NCBI RefSeq assembly: GCF_022387135.1
Contig: NZ_CP092462.1
Coordinates: 4,890,001 to 4,954,000, forward strand
Source: Comamonas sp. B21-038
GTDB lineage: Bacteria > Pseudomonadota > Gammaproteobacteria > Burkholderiales > Burkholderiaceae_C
Direction: 5' to 3'
DNA: 64,000 bases
Shown: piece after piece, positions 47,574 to 56,344 of the stretch
Position numbering within the stretch: the stretch's first letter is position 1
How the letters are laid out: every line of letters begins with the position of its first letter
Translations under genes and position numbers: made by a program
Notes under the pieces: generated by a model
What the model was told of the DNA's origin: nothing
Seen by the model: only the letters and a program-made list of their open reading frames with translations
Database searches by the model: none

Positions 47574-48278
47574 ATGCGACGACATCAACGTGGTGGAACC
47601 ATACTGGGCCTGATCCTGGGGCTGCTGGTGGGCGTGGGCGCGGCGTTGGCCGTCGCCGTGTACGTCACCAATGTGCCGGTGCCGTTTGTCAACAAAGCTG
47701 GCGTCAAGGGCGAAGCCAAGGACAAGGCCGAGGCGCAGCGTAACCAGAACTGGGACCCGAACTCGCCGCTGTACGGCAAGAACCCTGCGCGTGCGCCGGC
47801 TGCGGTGGCACCGGCTGCGCAGGGGGTGGTGGTACCCGAGCCACCGCGCACGGTGGCCGACAACGCCACCCCGCCGGTCGAGGCCAAACCCGCCAAACCC
47901 GAAGTGGTGCTGCCGGATGCCAGCAAGCCCGCTGACAAGCCGGCAGACAAGACACAGGTGGCCAAGCTCGATCCCAAGGCTGGCCAGGGCGCCGATCCGC
48001 TGGGAGACCTGGCCAAGGCGCGCAGTGCGGATGGCACCGATGGCTTCCAGTACTTCGTGCAGGCCGGTGCGTTCCGCACCCAGTCCGATGGCGATGCGCA
48101 GCGCGCCAAACTGGCAATGATGGGTTGGGAAGCCAGGGTGAGCGAGCGTGAGGTCAATGGCCGCACGGTATACCGGGTGCGCGTGGGACCCTTCAACAAG
48201 CGCGATGATGCCGATGGCCTCAAAGGCAAGCTCGATGGCGCTGGCGTCGATGCGCAGATCGTCCGCGTGCAGCGTTGA
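47574..48278 (+). CDS. SPOR-domain protein (FtsN-like)
   Basis: A 234-residue bitopic membrane protein. A short basic cytoplasmic tail (MRRHQRGG) precedes one transmembrane helix (about 10-32). A long Pro/Ala/Lys-rich periplasmic linker leads to a C-terminal SPOR domain from about 160 (FQYFVQAGAFRTQSDGDAQ to VDAQIVRVQR). SPOR domains bind denuded septal glycan, so it probably acts in cell division like FtsN. ATG 47574 was preferred to GTG 47544, which overlaps argS. It lies upstream of dsbA. Confidence 0.88.
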   Translation: MRRHQRGGTILGLILGLLVGVGAALAVAVYVTNVPVPFVNKAGVKGEAKDKAEAQRNQNWDPNSPLYGKNPARAPAAVAPAAQGVVVPEPPRTVADNATPPVEAKPAKPEVVLPDASKPADKPADKTQVAKLDPKAGQGADPLGDLAKARSADGTDGFQYFVQAGAFRTQSDGDAQRAKLAMMGWEARVSEREVNGRTVYRVRVGPFNKRDDADGLKGKLDGAGVDAQIVRVQR

Positions 48279-48334
48279 ACTTTTGGCGGTGCCGGGCACT
48301 CCTAACCGCAACTTGTCACTGGAGTTAACAAAAC

Positions 48335-48979
48335 ATGAAACGTCGTGAGTTTTCCACTTTCGCGGCTTCCGCTACGGCCGCTTCCGCGCTGAGCCTGCCT
48401 TTCGCCACCGGCGCCAATGCGCAGGCCAAGTTCAAGGAAGGCAAGGACTACATCAAGCTGGCCAAGCCGGTGACCCCCGATGCACCCGCTGGCAAGGTGG
48501 AAGTGATCGAATTCTTCTGGTACAGCTGCCCCCACTGCAATGCCTTCGAGCCGCAGTTCGAAGCCTGGGCCAAGTCGGCTCCGAAGAACCTGCAGATCCG
48601 CCGCGTGCCGGTCGCCTTCAACAACACCTTTGTGCCCCAGCAGAAGATCTACTTTGCGCTGGAGTCGATGGGCCTGATCCCCGAGGTGCATGTCAAGGTG
48701 TTCCGCGCGATCCATGTCGAGCGCCAGCGCCTGAACAAGGACGAGGAAATCTTCGCCTGGATGGACAAGAACGGCGTGAACCTCGCCAAGTTCAAGGAAG
48801 CCTACAACTCGTTCAGCGTGGCAGGCCAGGTGCGCAAGGCGACCCAGCTGCAGGAGTCCTATGGCGTCGAAGGTGTGCCATCGCTGGGCGTGGCCGGCAA
48901 GTACTACACCGACGGCACCCGTGCAGGCTCGATGAGCAATGTGCTGCAGGTGGTAGAGTTCCTGGCTGCACAAGGCTGA
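48335..48979 (+). CDS. dsbA: Thiol:disulphide interchange protein DsbA
   Basis: A 214-residue periplasmic oxidoreductase. A twin-arginine-free signal peptide ends near ANAQAKF. The thioredoxin-fold active site is CPHC in FFWYSCPHCNAFEP, and the cis-proline is in GVEGVPSLGVAGKY. It introduces disulphides into exported proteins and needs DsbB, which is not in the window. A terminator follows. Confidence 0.95.
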   Translation: MKRREFSTFAASATAASALSLPFATGANAQAKFKEGKDYIKLAKPVTPDAPAGKVEVIEFFWYSCPHCNAFEPQFEAWAKSAPKNLQIRRVPVAFNNTFVPQQKIYFALESMGLIPEVHVKVFRAIHVERQRLNKDEEIFAWMDKNGVNLAKFKEAYNSFSVAGQVRKATQLQESYGVEGVPSLGVAGKYYTDGTRAGSMSNVLQVVEFLAAQG

Positions 48980-49005
48980 ACGGACTTCCCACCGCGATAG
49001 ACAAG

Positions 49006-49027
49006 GCCCGCGCACGCGGGCTTTTTT
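49006..49027 (+). terminator. Intrinsic terminator after dsbA
   Basis: A 7-bp stem GCCCGCG/CGCGGGC with a 2-base loop is followed by six T. Confidence 0.85.
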
Positions 49028-49090
49028 GTGCCGAAAACGGTCCAACGCTCCAGCATGGCTACAATGGGGCAGAGCAAGATTCATGCCTTT

Positions 49091-49762
49091 ATGAGACACC
49101 GTATTTATACCTCTTTGTTGCTGGCAGCGGCCCTGGCCCTGGCCGTGCCGCTGCTGTCGCATGCCGAGCGTGCAGACCGCACCAAGCCCATGAACATCGA
49201 GGCGGACGATGGCCGCCATGATGAACTCAAGCAGACCAGCGTCTTCACGGGCAATGTGGTGGTGACCAAGGGCACCATCATCATCCGTGGCGCGCAGCTG
49301 ACGGTGAGCCAGGACCGCGACGGCTTCCAGCATGGCGTGGTCACCGCAGCACCGGGCAAACTGGCGTTCTTCCGCCAAAAACGTGATTCCGCACCGGGCG
49401 CTCCCGACGAGTTCGTCGAAGGCGAAGGTGAGGTCATCACCTATAACGGCCGCGATGACACCGTGCATTTCGAGCGGCGTGGTGAGCTGCGCCGCTACCG
49501 CGAGACCACGTTGACCGACCAGGTCAGCGGCCCGCTGATCGTCTACAACAACCTGAGCGATACCTTCACCGTTTCCGGCCAGAAGGGCGCCCAGGCGGCC
49601 GATCCCAAGCCCGGCGCGCCCAAGAAGGACCGTGTCCGTGTGATCCTGACCCCCAAGGCAGACGGCAAGGCGGACGACAAGGCCAGCAGTCCGGCCAAGC
49701 CCGCAGCCGACGACAAGACGCCATTGCGCCCCAGCACCCAACTGAACGACGGAGCCAAGTAA
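49091..49762 (+). CDS. lptA: Lipopolysaccharide transport periplasmic protein LptA
   Basis: A 223-residue periplasmic bridge protein. The signal peptide (RHRIYTSLLLAAALALAVPL) ends near SHAERAD. The OstA-like beta-jellyroll is recognisable: PMNIEADDGRHDELKQTSVF, GNVVVTKGTIIIRGAQLTV and EGEGEVITYNGRDDTVHF. A lysine-rich tail ends the protein. ATG 49091 was chosen because the signal peptide starts there. LptB follows at 2 bases. Confidence 0.93.
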   Translation: MRHRIYTSLLLAAALALAVPLLSHAERADRTKPMNIEADDGRHDELKQTSVFTGNVVVTKGTIIIRGAQLTVSQDRDGFQHGVVTAAPGKLAFFRQKRDSAPGAPDEFVEGEGEVITYNGRDDTVHFERRGELRRYRETTLTDQVSGPLIVYNNLSDTFTVSGQKGAQAADPKPGAPKKDRVRVILTPKADGKADDKASSPAKPAADDKTPLRPSTQLNDGAK

Positions 49763-49764
49763 CC

Positions 49765-50562
49765 GTGGCAGAGAATTCGTCGACCATTTCCGTCAACGCC
49801 CGGGTGGCCACCAGCGACCAGCGCAGCCAGCTCGAGGTGTTGCATCTGGAGAAATCCTACGGCAGCCGCAAGGTGGTCAAGGACGTATCGCTGTCCGTGC
49901 GCAAGGGCGAAGTGGTGGGTTTGCTCGGCCCCAACGGCGCTGGCAAGACCACCTCGTTCTACATGATCGTCGGCCTGGTGCGCAGCGATGGCGGCGACAT
50001 CCGCATCGATGGGCAGTCGGTCGCCAATATGCCGATCCACCAGCGCTCGCAGCTGGGCCTGTCGTACCTGCCGCAGGAAGCCTCGATCTTCCGCAAACTC
50101 AGCGTGCAGGACAACGTACGCGCCGTGCTGGAGCTGCAAAAGGACGAGCATGGCAAGTCGCTGTCGCGCGCCGAGGTCGAGCGCCAGCTGACCGCATTGC
50201 TGCAGGAGCTGCGTGTCGAGCATCTGCGCGAGTCGCCATCGGTCGCGCTCTCTGGTGGTGAGCGCCGGCGGGTCGAAATCGCCCGCGCGCTGGCCACCCA
50301 GCCCCGTTTCATCCTGCTCGACGAACCCTTCGCCGGCATTGACCCGATCGCCGTGATCGAGATCCAGCGCATTGTGGCTTTCCTCAAGGAACGTGGCATT
50401 GGCGTGCTGATCACTGACCACAATGTGCGTGAAACCCTGGGTATCTGTGACCATGCCTGCATCATCAGCGATGGCAAGGTGCTGGCCGCAGGGACGCCGC
50501 AAGAGATTGTGGAGAACGCAGAGGTTCGGAGGGTGTACCTGGGTGAGCATTTCCGCATGTGA
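49765..50562 (+). CDS. lptB: Lipopolysaccharide export ATPase LptB
   Basis: A 265-residue ABC ATPase powering LPS extraction from the inner membrane with LptFG. Walker A is GPNGAGKTT, the signature is LSGGERRRVEIA, Walker B is FILLDEPFAGIDP, and the switch histidine is in ITDHNVRE. The start is GTG 49765, two bases after the lptA stop. The N-terminal 25 residues are an extension relative to short LptB forms. rpoN follows, as in most proteobacteria. Confidence 0.95.
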   Translation: MAENSSTISVNARVATSDQRSQLEVLHLEKSYGSRKVVKDVSLSVRKGEVVGLLGPNGAGKTTSFYMIVGLVRSDGGDIRIDGQSVANMPIHQRSQLGLSYLPQEASIFRKLSVQDNVRAVLELQKDEHGKSLSRAEVERQLTALLQELRVEHLRESPSVALSGGERRRVEIARALATQPRFILLDEPFAGIDPIAVIEIQRIVAFLKERGIGVLITDHNVRETLGICDHACIISDGKVLAAGTPQEIVENAEVRRVYLGEHFRM

Positions 50563-50667
50563 TACTGCACGCCCTGGCGGGCGTGCAAGCCAAGAAGCCG
50601 CCCCTCACCTTGGGGCTGGCGGGGCTGATCCGTTGCCAGCTGCCGCAATCGCAGCGGGGGCTCTGCG

Positions 50668-52287
50668 ATGATGCCTTCGCTGTCACTGCGCGTATCGCAG
50701 AACCTGACCCTGACGCCTCAGCTGCAGCAGTCGATCCGCCTGCTGCAGCTGTCCACGCAGGAGCTGACGCAGGAAGTCGAGCAGATGCTCGACGAAAACC
50801 CGTTTCTGGAGCGCGAGGGCGATGATGCGCCCGAATCCGAACCGGGCAAGGACGCCGCCGAATCTGCTGAATCTGCCGAGTCCACCGAGGCTGCCGATGC
50901 GGCCGACAAGGTTGCCGACGCGGTGACCGACCCCGGCAACACCAGCGATTTCGAGCCGGGTGCATCGGATCTGCCGCTGGACTTTGGCGCCGGCAAGGAA
51001 ACCGGCGTAGATGCCGAGGCGGCTGCGGGCGATTCGGCATCGGACTGGGAAGAGTGGGGCGGCGAGCTGCCGGCCCGTGCCAGTGCGGGCGATGACGACG
51101 ACGAGACGCCGATGTCCGACCGGCGCAGCGAGCACCTGAGCCTGCAGGATGTGCTGCACCGCCAGGCGCTGTCGTTGCGCCTGTGCCAGGAAGACCGGGC
51201 GGCGCTCTATTTTCTGATCGAATCGCTGAACGACGACGGCTACCTCGAAGAAACACTCGCCGAGCTGGCACAAAGCTTTGGCGATGCCAGCGACCCCGAG
51301 CGCTACGAAGCACTGCTGCACCACCTGACGGTGGCGCTGCGCCTGTTGCAGAGCCTGGAACCCATTGGTGTGGGCGCGCGCAACCTGTCCGAATGCATGC
51401 AGCTGCAGATCAAGGCCCAGCAGCGGCTGCTGGATGAAGAGGGCTCGGACACGCCCGAGGCCGATGCGCTGGCGCTGGAGACCGCGTTGCTGGTCTGCCA
51501 GGAATCCCTCGACCTGCTGGCGCGCCGCGATGTGCGCAAGCTGATGCAGCTGACCGGCTGCAACGAGGCGGCGGTGCGCAGCGCGCTGGGGCTGATTGCC
51601 AAACTCGAACCCCGCCCGGGCCGGCCCTATGCCGATGTGGACCGCAATGCCATCATCCCCGATGTCATCGTGCGCGCCAGCAACGAGCGCGGCCTGCCGG
51701 TGCCCGGCTTCAGCGTGCAGCTCAATGCCGAGGTGATGCCGCGCCTGCGCGTGCAGGATGTCTATGCCAATGCCTTGCGCAGCCACAAGGGCAGCGAGGG
51801 CCATGGCGCCCTGCAGCAGCGGCTGCAGGAGGCGCGCTGGTTCATCAAGAACATCCAGCAGCGCTTTGACACTATCTTGCGTGTCTCGCAGGCCATTGTG
51901 GAGCGCCAGCGCAATTTCTTTGTGCATGGCGAGCTGGCGATGCGCCCGATGGTGCTGCGCGAGATCGCCGATGAGCTGGGTCTGCACGAATCCACGATCA
52001 GCCGCGTGACCACGGCCAAGTACATGGCCACGCCGCAGGGCACCTTCGAGCTCAAGTACTTCTTCGGCTCGGGCCTGGGCACCGAGACGGGCGGCAGCGC
52101 CTCCAGTACGGCGGTCAAGGCGCTGATCAAGCAGTTGCTGGACGAGGAAAGCGCGAAGAAGCCGCTGTCGGACGCAAAAATTGCCGACCTGCTGCAGGCC
52201 CAGGGCATTGAATGCGCGCGCCGTACCGTGGCCAAGTACCGCGAAGCGATGCGCATTCCGCCGGCCAGCCTGCGCAAGGCGCTGTGA
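50668..52287 (+). CDS. rpoN: RNA polymerase sigma-54 factor
   Basis: A 539-residue alternative sigma factor. Region I is the Gln/Leu-rich N-terminus (LTPQLQQSIRLLQLST). The acidic linker covers about 50-150, and the core-binding domain follows. The DNA-binding part holds the HTH (LREIADELGLHESTISRV) and the RpoN box ARRTVAKYR close to the C-terminus. Two consecutive ATGs (50668 and 50671) are possible starts. It sits downstream of lptB, its usual place. Confidence 0.96.
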   Translation: MMPSLSLRVSQNLTLTPQLQQSIRLLQLSTQELTQEVEQMLDENPFLEREGDDAPESEPGKDAAESAESAESTEAADAADKVADAVTDPGNTSDFEPGASDLPLDFGAGKETGVDAEAAAGDSASDWEEWGGELPARASAGDDDDETPMSDRRSEHLSLQDVLHRQALSLRLCQEDRAALYFLIESLNDDGYLEETLAELAQSFGDASDPERYEALLHHLTVALRLLQSLEPIGVGARNLSECMQLQIKAQQRLLDEEGSDTPEADALALETALLVCQESLDLLARRDVRKLMQLTGCNEAAVRSALGLIAKLEPRPGRPYADVDRNAIIPDVIVRASNERGLPVPGFSVQLNAEVMPRLRVQDVYANALRSHKGSEGHGALQQRLQEARWFIKNIQQRFDTILRVSQAIVERQRNFFVHGELAMRPMVLREIADELGLHESTISRVTTAKYMATPQGTFELKYFFGSGLGTETGGSASSTAVKALIKQLLDEESAKKPLSDAKIADLLQAQGIECARRTVAKYREAMRIPPASLRKAL

Positions 52288-52311
52288 ACGCAGGCAGCAC
52301 GGGCCCATGAA

Positions 52312-52343
52312 AAAACCGCAGTGGCGTTGCACACTGCGGTTTT
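52312..52343. terminator. Bidirectional intrinsic terminator between rpoN and lpxO-like gene
   Basis: A 12-bp stem AAAACCGCAGTG/CACTGCGGTTTT with an 8-base loop gives U-rich tails on both strands, suiting the two convergent genes. Confidence 0.85.
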
Positions 52344-52363
52344 TGCGTTGGGGCGCTGCAGTT

Positions 52364-53287
52364 TTACTTCGGCCACAGCCACCAGATGAACAAGGCCAGC
52401 ACGGCCAGCATCAGGCCGAACTTGGTCAGCTTGTAGGCCGTCTTGTTCCAGGCCTTGAAGCGGCGGCGGTACTGGCCCATGTAGAAGGAGACCTTGAAGA
52501 TGCGGCTGATGAAGCCGCGTGGATCGCCTTCGTTGTTGGGCGAGCTGGCAGCAGCCACCACATGCGTGCCCAGCCAGCGGTTGAGCCACTGCGCAAAGCC
52601 ATTCGTCATCGGGCGCTCGACATCGCAGAACAGCACGATGCGGTTGCCCTCGGACCGGTTCTCGGCCCAGTGCATATAGGTCTCGTCAAAGACCACGCCT
52701 TCGCCCTCGCGCCAGCTGTAGGGCGTGCCATCGACTTCGATCATGCAGCGGTCGTCATTGGGCGCCAGCACGGCCAGGTGGTAGCGCAGCGATCCGGCGT
52801 AGGGATCGCGGTGCAGGTTGAGCTTGGCGCCGGGCGGCAGCTCGGCAAACATGGCCGCCTTGATGCCGGGGATGGACTGCACCAGCGCCGTGGTCTTGGG
52901 GCAAAGCTCCATTGCCGAGGGGTGGGCCTGGCCGTACCACTTCAGGTAGAAGCGCTTCCAGCCGGTCTTGAAGAAGGAGTTGAAGCCCGCGTCGTCGTTG
53001 TTGGCCGCTGCCTTGATCTGCATCGCCTGGTGCAGGCCGATGGCCTCTTCGCGGATCTCGCGCCAGTTGGCCTGCAGCGGGGCCAGGTCGGGGAAGGTGC
53101 TGGTGGGCAGGTACGGCGTGCGCGGTACCTTGCTGAACATCAGCATGAACACATTGAACGGCGCCGTGAAGGTGGAGTGGTCAAACAGCTGGCGCAGCAG
53201 CTTGTGCCGCACCTTGCCACGCAGGTGCATGTAGAGGCCGCAGCCAAAGAAAAGCAGCACCAGGGCCAGAACGATGATTTTTGCCAT
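52364..53287 (-). CDS. lpxO: Aspartyl/asparaginyl beta-hydroxylase-family protein, LpxO-like
   Basis: A 307-residue membrane-anchored Fe(II)/2-oxoglutarate dioxygenase. An N-terminal helix (about 3-20) and a C-terminal helix (about 285-304) flank the catalytic domain. Iron ligands are H-x-D in LNLHRDPYAGSLRYHL and the distal H in ETYMHWAENRSEGNR, with an arginine for 2-oxoglutarate. LpxO hydroxylates the secondary acyl chain of lipid A at the inner-membrane face. The specific substrate is inferred from similarity to LpxO. Confidence 0.85.
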   Translation of the reverse strand: MAKIIVLALVLLFFGCGLYMHLRGKVRHKLLRQLFDHSTFTAPFNVFMLMFSKVPRTPYLPTSTFPDLAPLQANWREIREEAIGLHQAMQIKAAANNDDAGFNSFFKTGWKRFYLKWYGQAHPSAMELCPKTTALVQSIPGIKAAMFAELPPGAKLNLHRDPYAGSLRYHLAVLAPNDDRCMIEVDGTPYSWREGEGVVFDETYMHWAENRSEGNRIVLFCDVERPMTNGFAQWLNRWLGTHVVAAASSPNNEGDPRGFISRIFKVSFYMGQYRRRFKAWNKTAYKLTKFGLMLAVLALFIWWLWPK

Positions 53288-53418
53288 AGACAGCGATTTT
53301 AGCGACTGCGCTGTGGCGGGTGTCTGCGCAAGCGCAAACCGGCGCGCTGCAAGGCCTGCGGGGCGGTCTGATGGCCTGCTGCCAGCAGGCCTATTGCCGC
53401 CGTCCCAGGCCTGCGCGC

Positions 53419-54171
53419 TTACTTGGGCTGTGCCGCGAAGGCGGTTTTCAGGCGCTGCAGCATCTCGCGGTTGAGCTGGCGCTGCTGGCCGCTCCAGTGC
53501 GTCATCGCCTTGTTCAGCTCGGCCTGCAGCGCATTGGCGGTCTGCCAGTCGCCCTGGCCTGCAGCCCAGATCGCATACTCGGCCATCACATCGAAGCTGC
53601 CCGAGTGCTGGCGCGCAAAGTCAAAGCTCTTGCGGGCCATCTCCTGGTCGCCCATCTGGGCATAGGCCTTGGCCACCAGCAGGCCCACGGCCTCGGCGCG
53701 GAAATGCACATCGGCCTGCGCAATCACGCGCAGCTGCTGCAAGGCCTGCTGCGGATGGCCGGCCTGGTAGGCGGCTTGCGCAGCGCCCCAGCGGATATCG
53801 AGGTCATTGGCAAACGGGCCCTTCATGCTCGCCTCGAAGTGGCCAAAGGCCTGCTCGGCCTGGCCGGTGGCCAGCAGCGCCTGGGCCAGGCGGATCTGGT
53901 TCTGCGCGGTGGGGCTGTAGTCGTAGGCGGCCTGGGCTTCGCGCACCTCGCGGGTCGGGTCCAGCGCCTTGACGGCATTGCTCGCCAGGCTGCGGGCATG
54001 GCGCTGCAGCCGTGAATTGGGCAGGTAGATGGCGAAAAAATACACCACGCTGCCCAGGAACGGGAAGGCCAGTAGCACAAACAGCCAGTAGTTGTTCTGG
54101 CCGCTGCGCACCGCATGGACGGCAAAAAATAGCGCAATGATGACGTGTACGCCGGCTCCGAGGTAGGGCAT
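53419..54171 (-). CDS. Membrane-anchored TPR protein with a PLDc_N-like segment
   Basis: A 250-residue protein. Two N-terminal hydrophobic helices (about 5-20 and 28-48; NYWLFVLLAFPFLGSVVYFF) resemble the PLDc_N segment. The rest is helical TPR-like repeats: QIRLAQALLATGQAEQAFGH, WGAAQAAYQAGHPQQALQQL and LLVAKAYAQMGDQEMARKSF. It may scaffold a membrane complex. No functional partner is apparent among its neighbours. Confidence 0.8.
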   Translation of the reverse strand: MPYLGAGVHVIIALFFAVHAVRSGQNNYWLFVLLAFPFLGSVVYFFAIYLPNSRLQRHARSLASNAVKALDPTREVREAQAAYDYSPTAQNQIRLAQALLATGQAEQAFGHFEASMKGPFANDLDIRWGAAQAAYQAGHPQQALQQLRVIAQADVHFRAEAVGLLVAKAYAQMGDQEMARKSFDFARQHSGSFDVMAEYAIWAAGQGDWQTANALQAELNKAMTHWSGQQRQLNREMLQRLKTAFAAQPK

Positions 54172-54372
54172 CCGCTTATCTTTCTTCAGGGGTCTGGGGG
54201 GGAGGGCCTGGGCGCACGGGGCGGCGGCCCGCTCTGGAGTCGGACTATAGCAGCCGGCCCATCATTACTGCAGCGCTATCGAGGGCCCGGTCCCGAAGGC
54301 GGCTGGCACAGTACACATTCCCATGCGCTTGCGCAGACAATGGCGCAAGCGCGTATGCTTGCGCCCCTGCTT

Positions 54373-55650
54373 ATGAACCAACTGCATTTGTTTTTGCCCT
54401 GCGCCGCCGGCGTCGAGGGCCTTTTGGCGGACGAAGTCCATGCCATCACCGGCGCCAGCGGCCAGGACCTGTTGGTGGCGCGCGGAGGCGTCATGCTGCG
54501 CGGCATGTGGCGCGATGCGCTGCTGCTGAACCTGCACAGCCGCCTGGCCCAGCGCGTGCTGGTGGAGCTGTCGCACAGCATGTACCGCAACGAGAACGAT
54601 CTCTACCGCGCTGCCAGCGAGGTGGCCTGGGAGATCTGGTTCTCGCCCAAAGAGACCTTCAAGATCGAGGTCACCTCCCAGCACAGCCCGCTGACCAGCC
54701 TGAACTTTGCGGCGCTGCGCGTCAAGGATGCGATTGCCGACCGCTTCCGCGAGCGCCGCCACGGCGTGCGCCCCAGTGTGGAGACGCACCACCCCGATGT
54801 GCGCGTGCACCTGCACCTGACCACCGATGGCGCCACCATTTATATCGACACCTCGGGCGAGGCGCTGTTCAAGCGCGGCTGGCGCGAGGACAAGGGAGAT
54901 GCCCCGCTGAAGGAAACCCTGGCTGCCGCGATGATTGCCGCCAGCGGCTGGGATCCGCATGGCGACGACCCGCAGCCGCTGTACGACCCCTGCTGCGGCA
55001 GTGGCACCGTGGTGATCGAGGCCGCCCAGATTGCGCGCAAGATCCCGGCGGGCATCCTGCGCCGCTTTGCGTTTGAGAAGCTGGTGCCTTTCCAGCGCCA
55101 TGTCTGGGAGGCGATGCTCGACGAGGCCGAGCGCCAGATCCTGCCCCAGAGCCCGGTGGGCATCTATGGCTCGGACATCTCCTTCCGCATGGTCGACTTT
55201 GCCCAGCGCAATGCCGAGCGTGCCGGTGTGGCCGAGACCATCGAGCTGCGCGGCGGCGATGCGCTGCAGCGCATGCCCCCGAGCGAGCAACCCGGCATGA
55301 TGCTGCTCAACCCGCCGTACGGCGAGCGTATTGCCGCAGCCGGCAGTGCCGGCCGCAATGCGGCCGAGCGCATGGGCCATGTCGAGCGCGCAGGGCGCGA
55401 GACGGCGCAGACCGAGGATGGCGGCGAGTTCTTCACCCAGCTGGCCAGCCACTGGAAGAAGAACTACAGCGGCTGGAGCGCCTGGATGCTGACGCCCGAC
55501 CTGAAGCTGCCCGGCAAGATGCGCTTGAAGGAATCGCGCCGCACCCCCATGTGGAACGGCCCGATCGAGTGCCGGCTGTTCCGCTTTGACATGATCAAGG
55601 GCGCGCTCAAGCCCCGGGGCGAGCAGGCTGCGCCCGGCGGCCAGCGATGA
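54373..55650 (+). CDS. rlmL: THUMP-domain RNA methyltransferase (RlmL-like)
   Basis: A 425-residue SAM-dependent methyltransferase. An N-terminal ferredoxin-like/THUMP region (about 1-165) is followed by the UPF0020 Rossmann domain with DPCCGSGTVVIEA as SAM motif and NPPYGER as catalytic NPPY. This matches the RlmL half of E. coli RlmKL, which makes m2G2445 in 23S rRNA. ATG 54373 was chosen at the start of the conserved LFLPCAAGVEGLLADEV. The stop overlaps the PIN gene start by 4 bases. Confidence 0.87.
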   Translation: MNQLHLFLPCAAGVEGLLADEVHAITGASGQDLLVARGGVMLRGMWRDALLLNLHSRLAQRVLVELSHSMYRNENDLYRAASEVAWEIWFSPKETFKIEVTSQHSPLTSLNFAALRVKDAIADRFRERRHGVRPSVETHHPDVRVHLHLTTDGATIYIDTSGEALFKRGWREDKGDAPLKETLAAAMIAASGWDPHGDDPQPLYDPCCGSGTVVIEAAQIARKIPAGILRRFAFEKLVPFQRHVWEAMLDEAERQILPQSPVGIYGSDISFRMVDFAQRNAERAGVAETIELRGGDALQRMPPSEQPGMMLLNPPYGERIAAAGSAGRNAAERMGHVERAGRETAQTEDGGEFFTQLASHWKKNYSGWSAWMLTPDLKLPGKMRLKESRRTPMWNGPIECRLFRFDMIKGALKPRGEQAAPGGQR

Positions 55651-56147
55651 AGGTCGTGCTCAAGTGGCCTTCCTGCAATGAAGGCTACACCGGGCCCCTG
55701 CCCCGGCCCGTGGTGCTGGACACCAATGTGGTGCTCGACATGCTGATCTTCGACGATCCCCACATCCCGCCGATCCGTGCGCTGGTGGCGCAGGGCGCGC
55801 TGCGCTGGATTGCCGACCAGGCCCAGCGCACCGAGCTCGAGAGGGTGCTGCACTACAGCCAGATCGCCCCGCGCGTCAGCTACTACGGCAAGACACCCGA
55901 GGGCGTGATGGCCGCCTTCGATGCGGCCGTGCAGTATGTCGATGCCGCCCCCAAGATCCGCTTTACCTGCACCGACCCGGACGACCAGCACTTTCTGGAC
56001 CTGGCCAGCCAGCACCGCGCGTTGCTGGTCAGCAAGGACAAGGCCGTGCTCAAGCAGCGCAAAAGGGTGGCCACCTACTACGGCGCCACCGTCGGCAACC
56101 TGCTGCAGATGGAGCCCGCCGAGACCGAGGCCGAATCGCTGGCCTGA
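55647..56147 (+). CDS. PIN-domain protein (putative toxin-type nuclease)
   Basis: A 166-residue protein with the PIN nuclease fold. The first acidic residues are in VVLDTNVVLDML and the later ones in CTDPDDQHFLDLA, followed by LLVSKDKAVL. This is the chromosomal PIN family often labelled a toxin component (TIGR00305 type). No antitoxin gene is adjacent; instead it overlaps the rRNA methyltransferase gene by 4 bases. A house-keeping RNA-processing role is therefore as likely as a toxin role. Confidence 0.82.
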   Translation: MKVVLKWPSCNEGYTGPLPRPVVLDTNVVLDMLIFDDPHIPPIRALVAQGALRWIADQAQRTELERVLHYSQIAPRVSYYGKTPEGVMAAFDAAVQYVDAAPKIRFTCTDPDDQHFLDLASQHRALLVSKDKAVLKQRKRVATYYGATVGNLLQMEPAETEAESLA

Positions 56148-56250
56148 TCGCGCTGCCCACTGTGGCGCGCCAACCACCCACAGCGCCGCGGGCGATCCAG
56201 CCGCCACCTGGCCCTGCGCAGGCCGCGCCGCTATCATGGGACACAGTTGC

Positions 56251-56311
56251 GCAGGGACGGCCCTGCATGGCGCTGCAGCAGCGGCGCGCACCACCGCCAG
56301 GACGGCCTGGC
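56251..56311 (+). promoter_or_regulatory. Guanidine-II (mini-ykkC) riboswitch
   Basis: Two hairpins with identical ACGG loops: GCAGGG-ACGG-CCCTGC at 56251-56266 and GCCAGG-ACGG-CCTGGC at 56296-56311. A 29-base linker joins them. Paired stem-loops with ACGR tetraloops are the defining feature of the guanidine-II class. The ribosome-binding site AAGGAG follows at about 56332-56338, before gdx. A -10-like TATCAT at 56232 would start the RNA just upstream. Confidence 0.88.
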
Positions 56312-56344
56312 CATTCCAAATTTCCGTTTTTCAAGGAGTTCGAT

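Noticed and set aside
45832-47574. Reverse-strand open frame of 580 codons opposite argS
   Set aside because: Exact antisense of a complete arginyl-tRNA synthetase with catalytic motifs; shadow frame.
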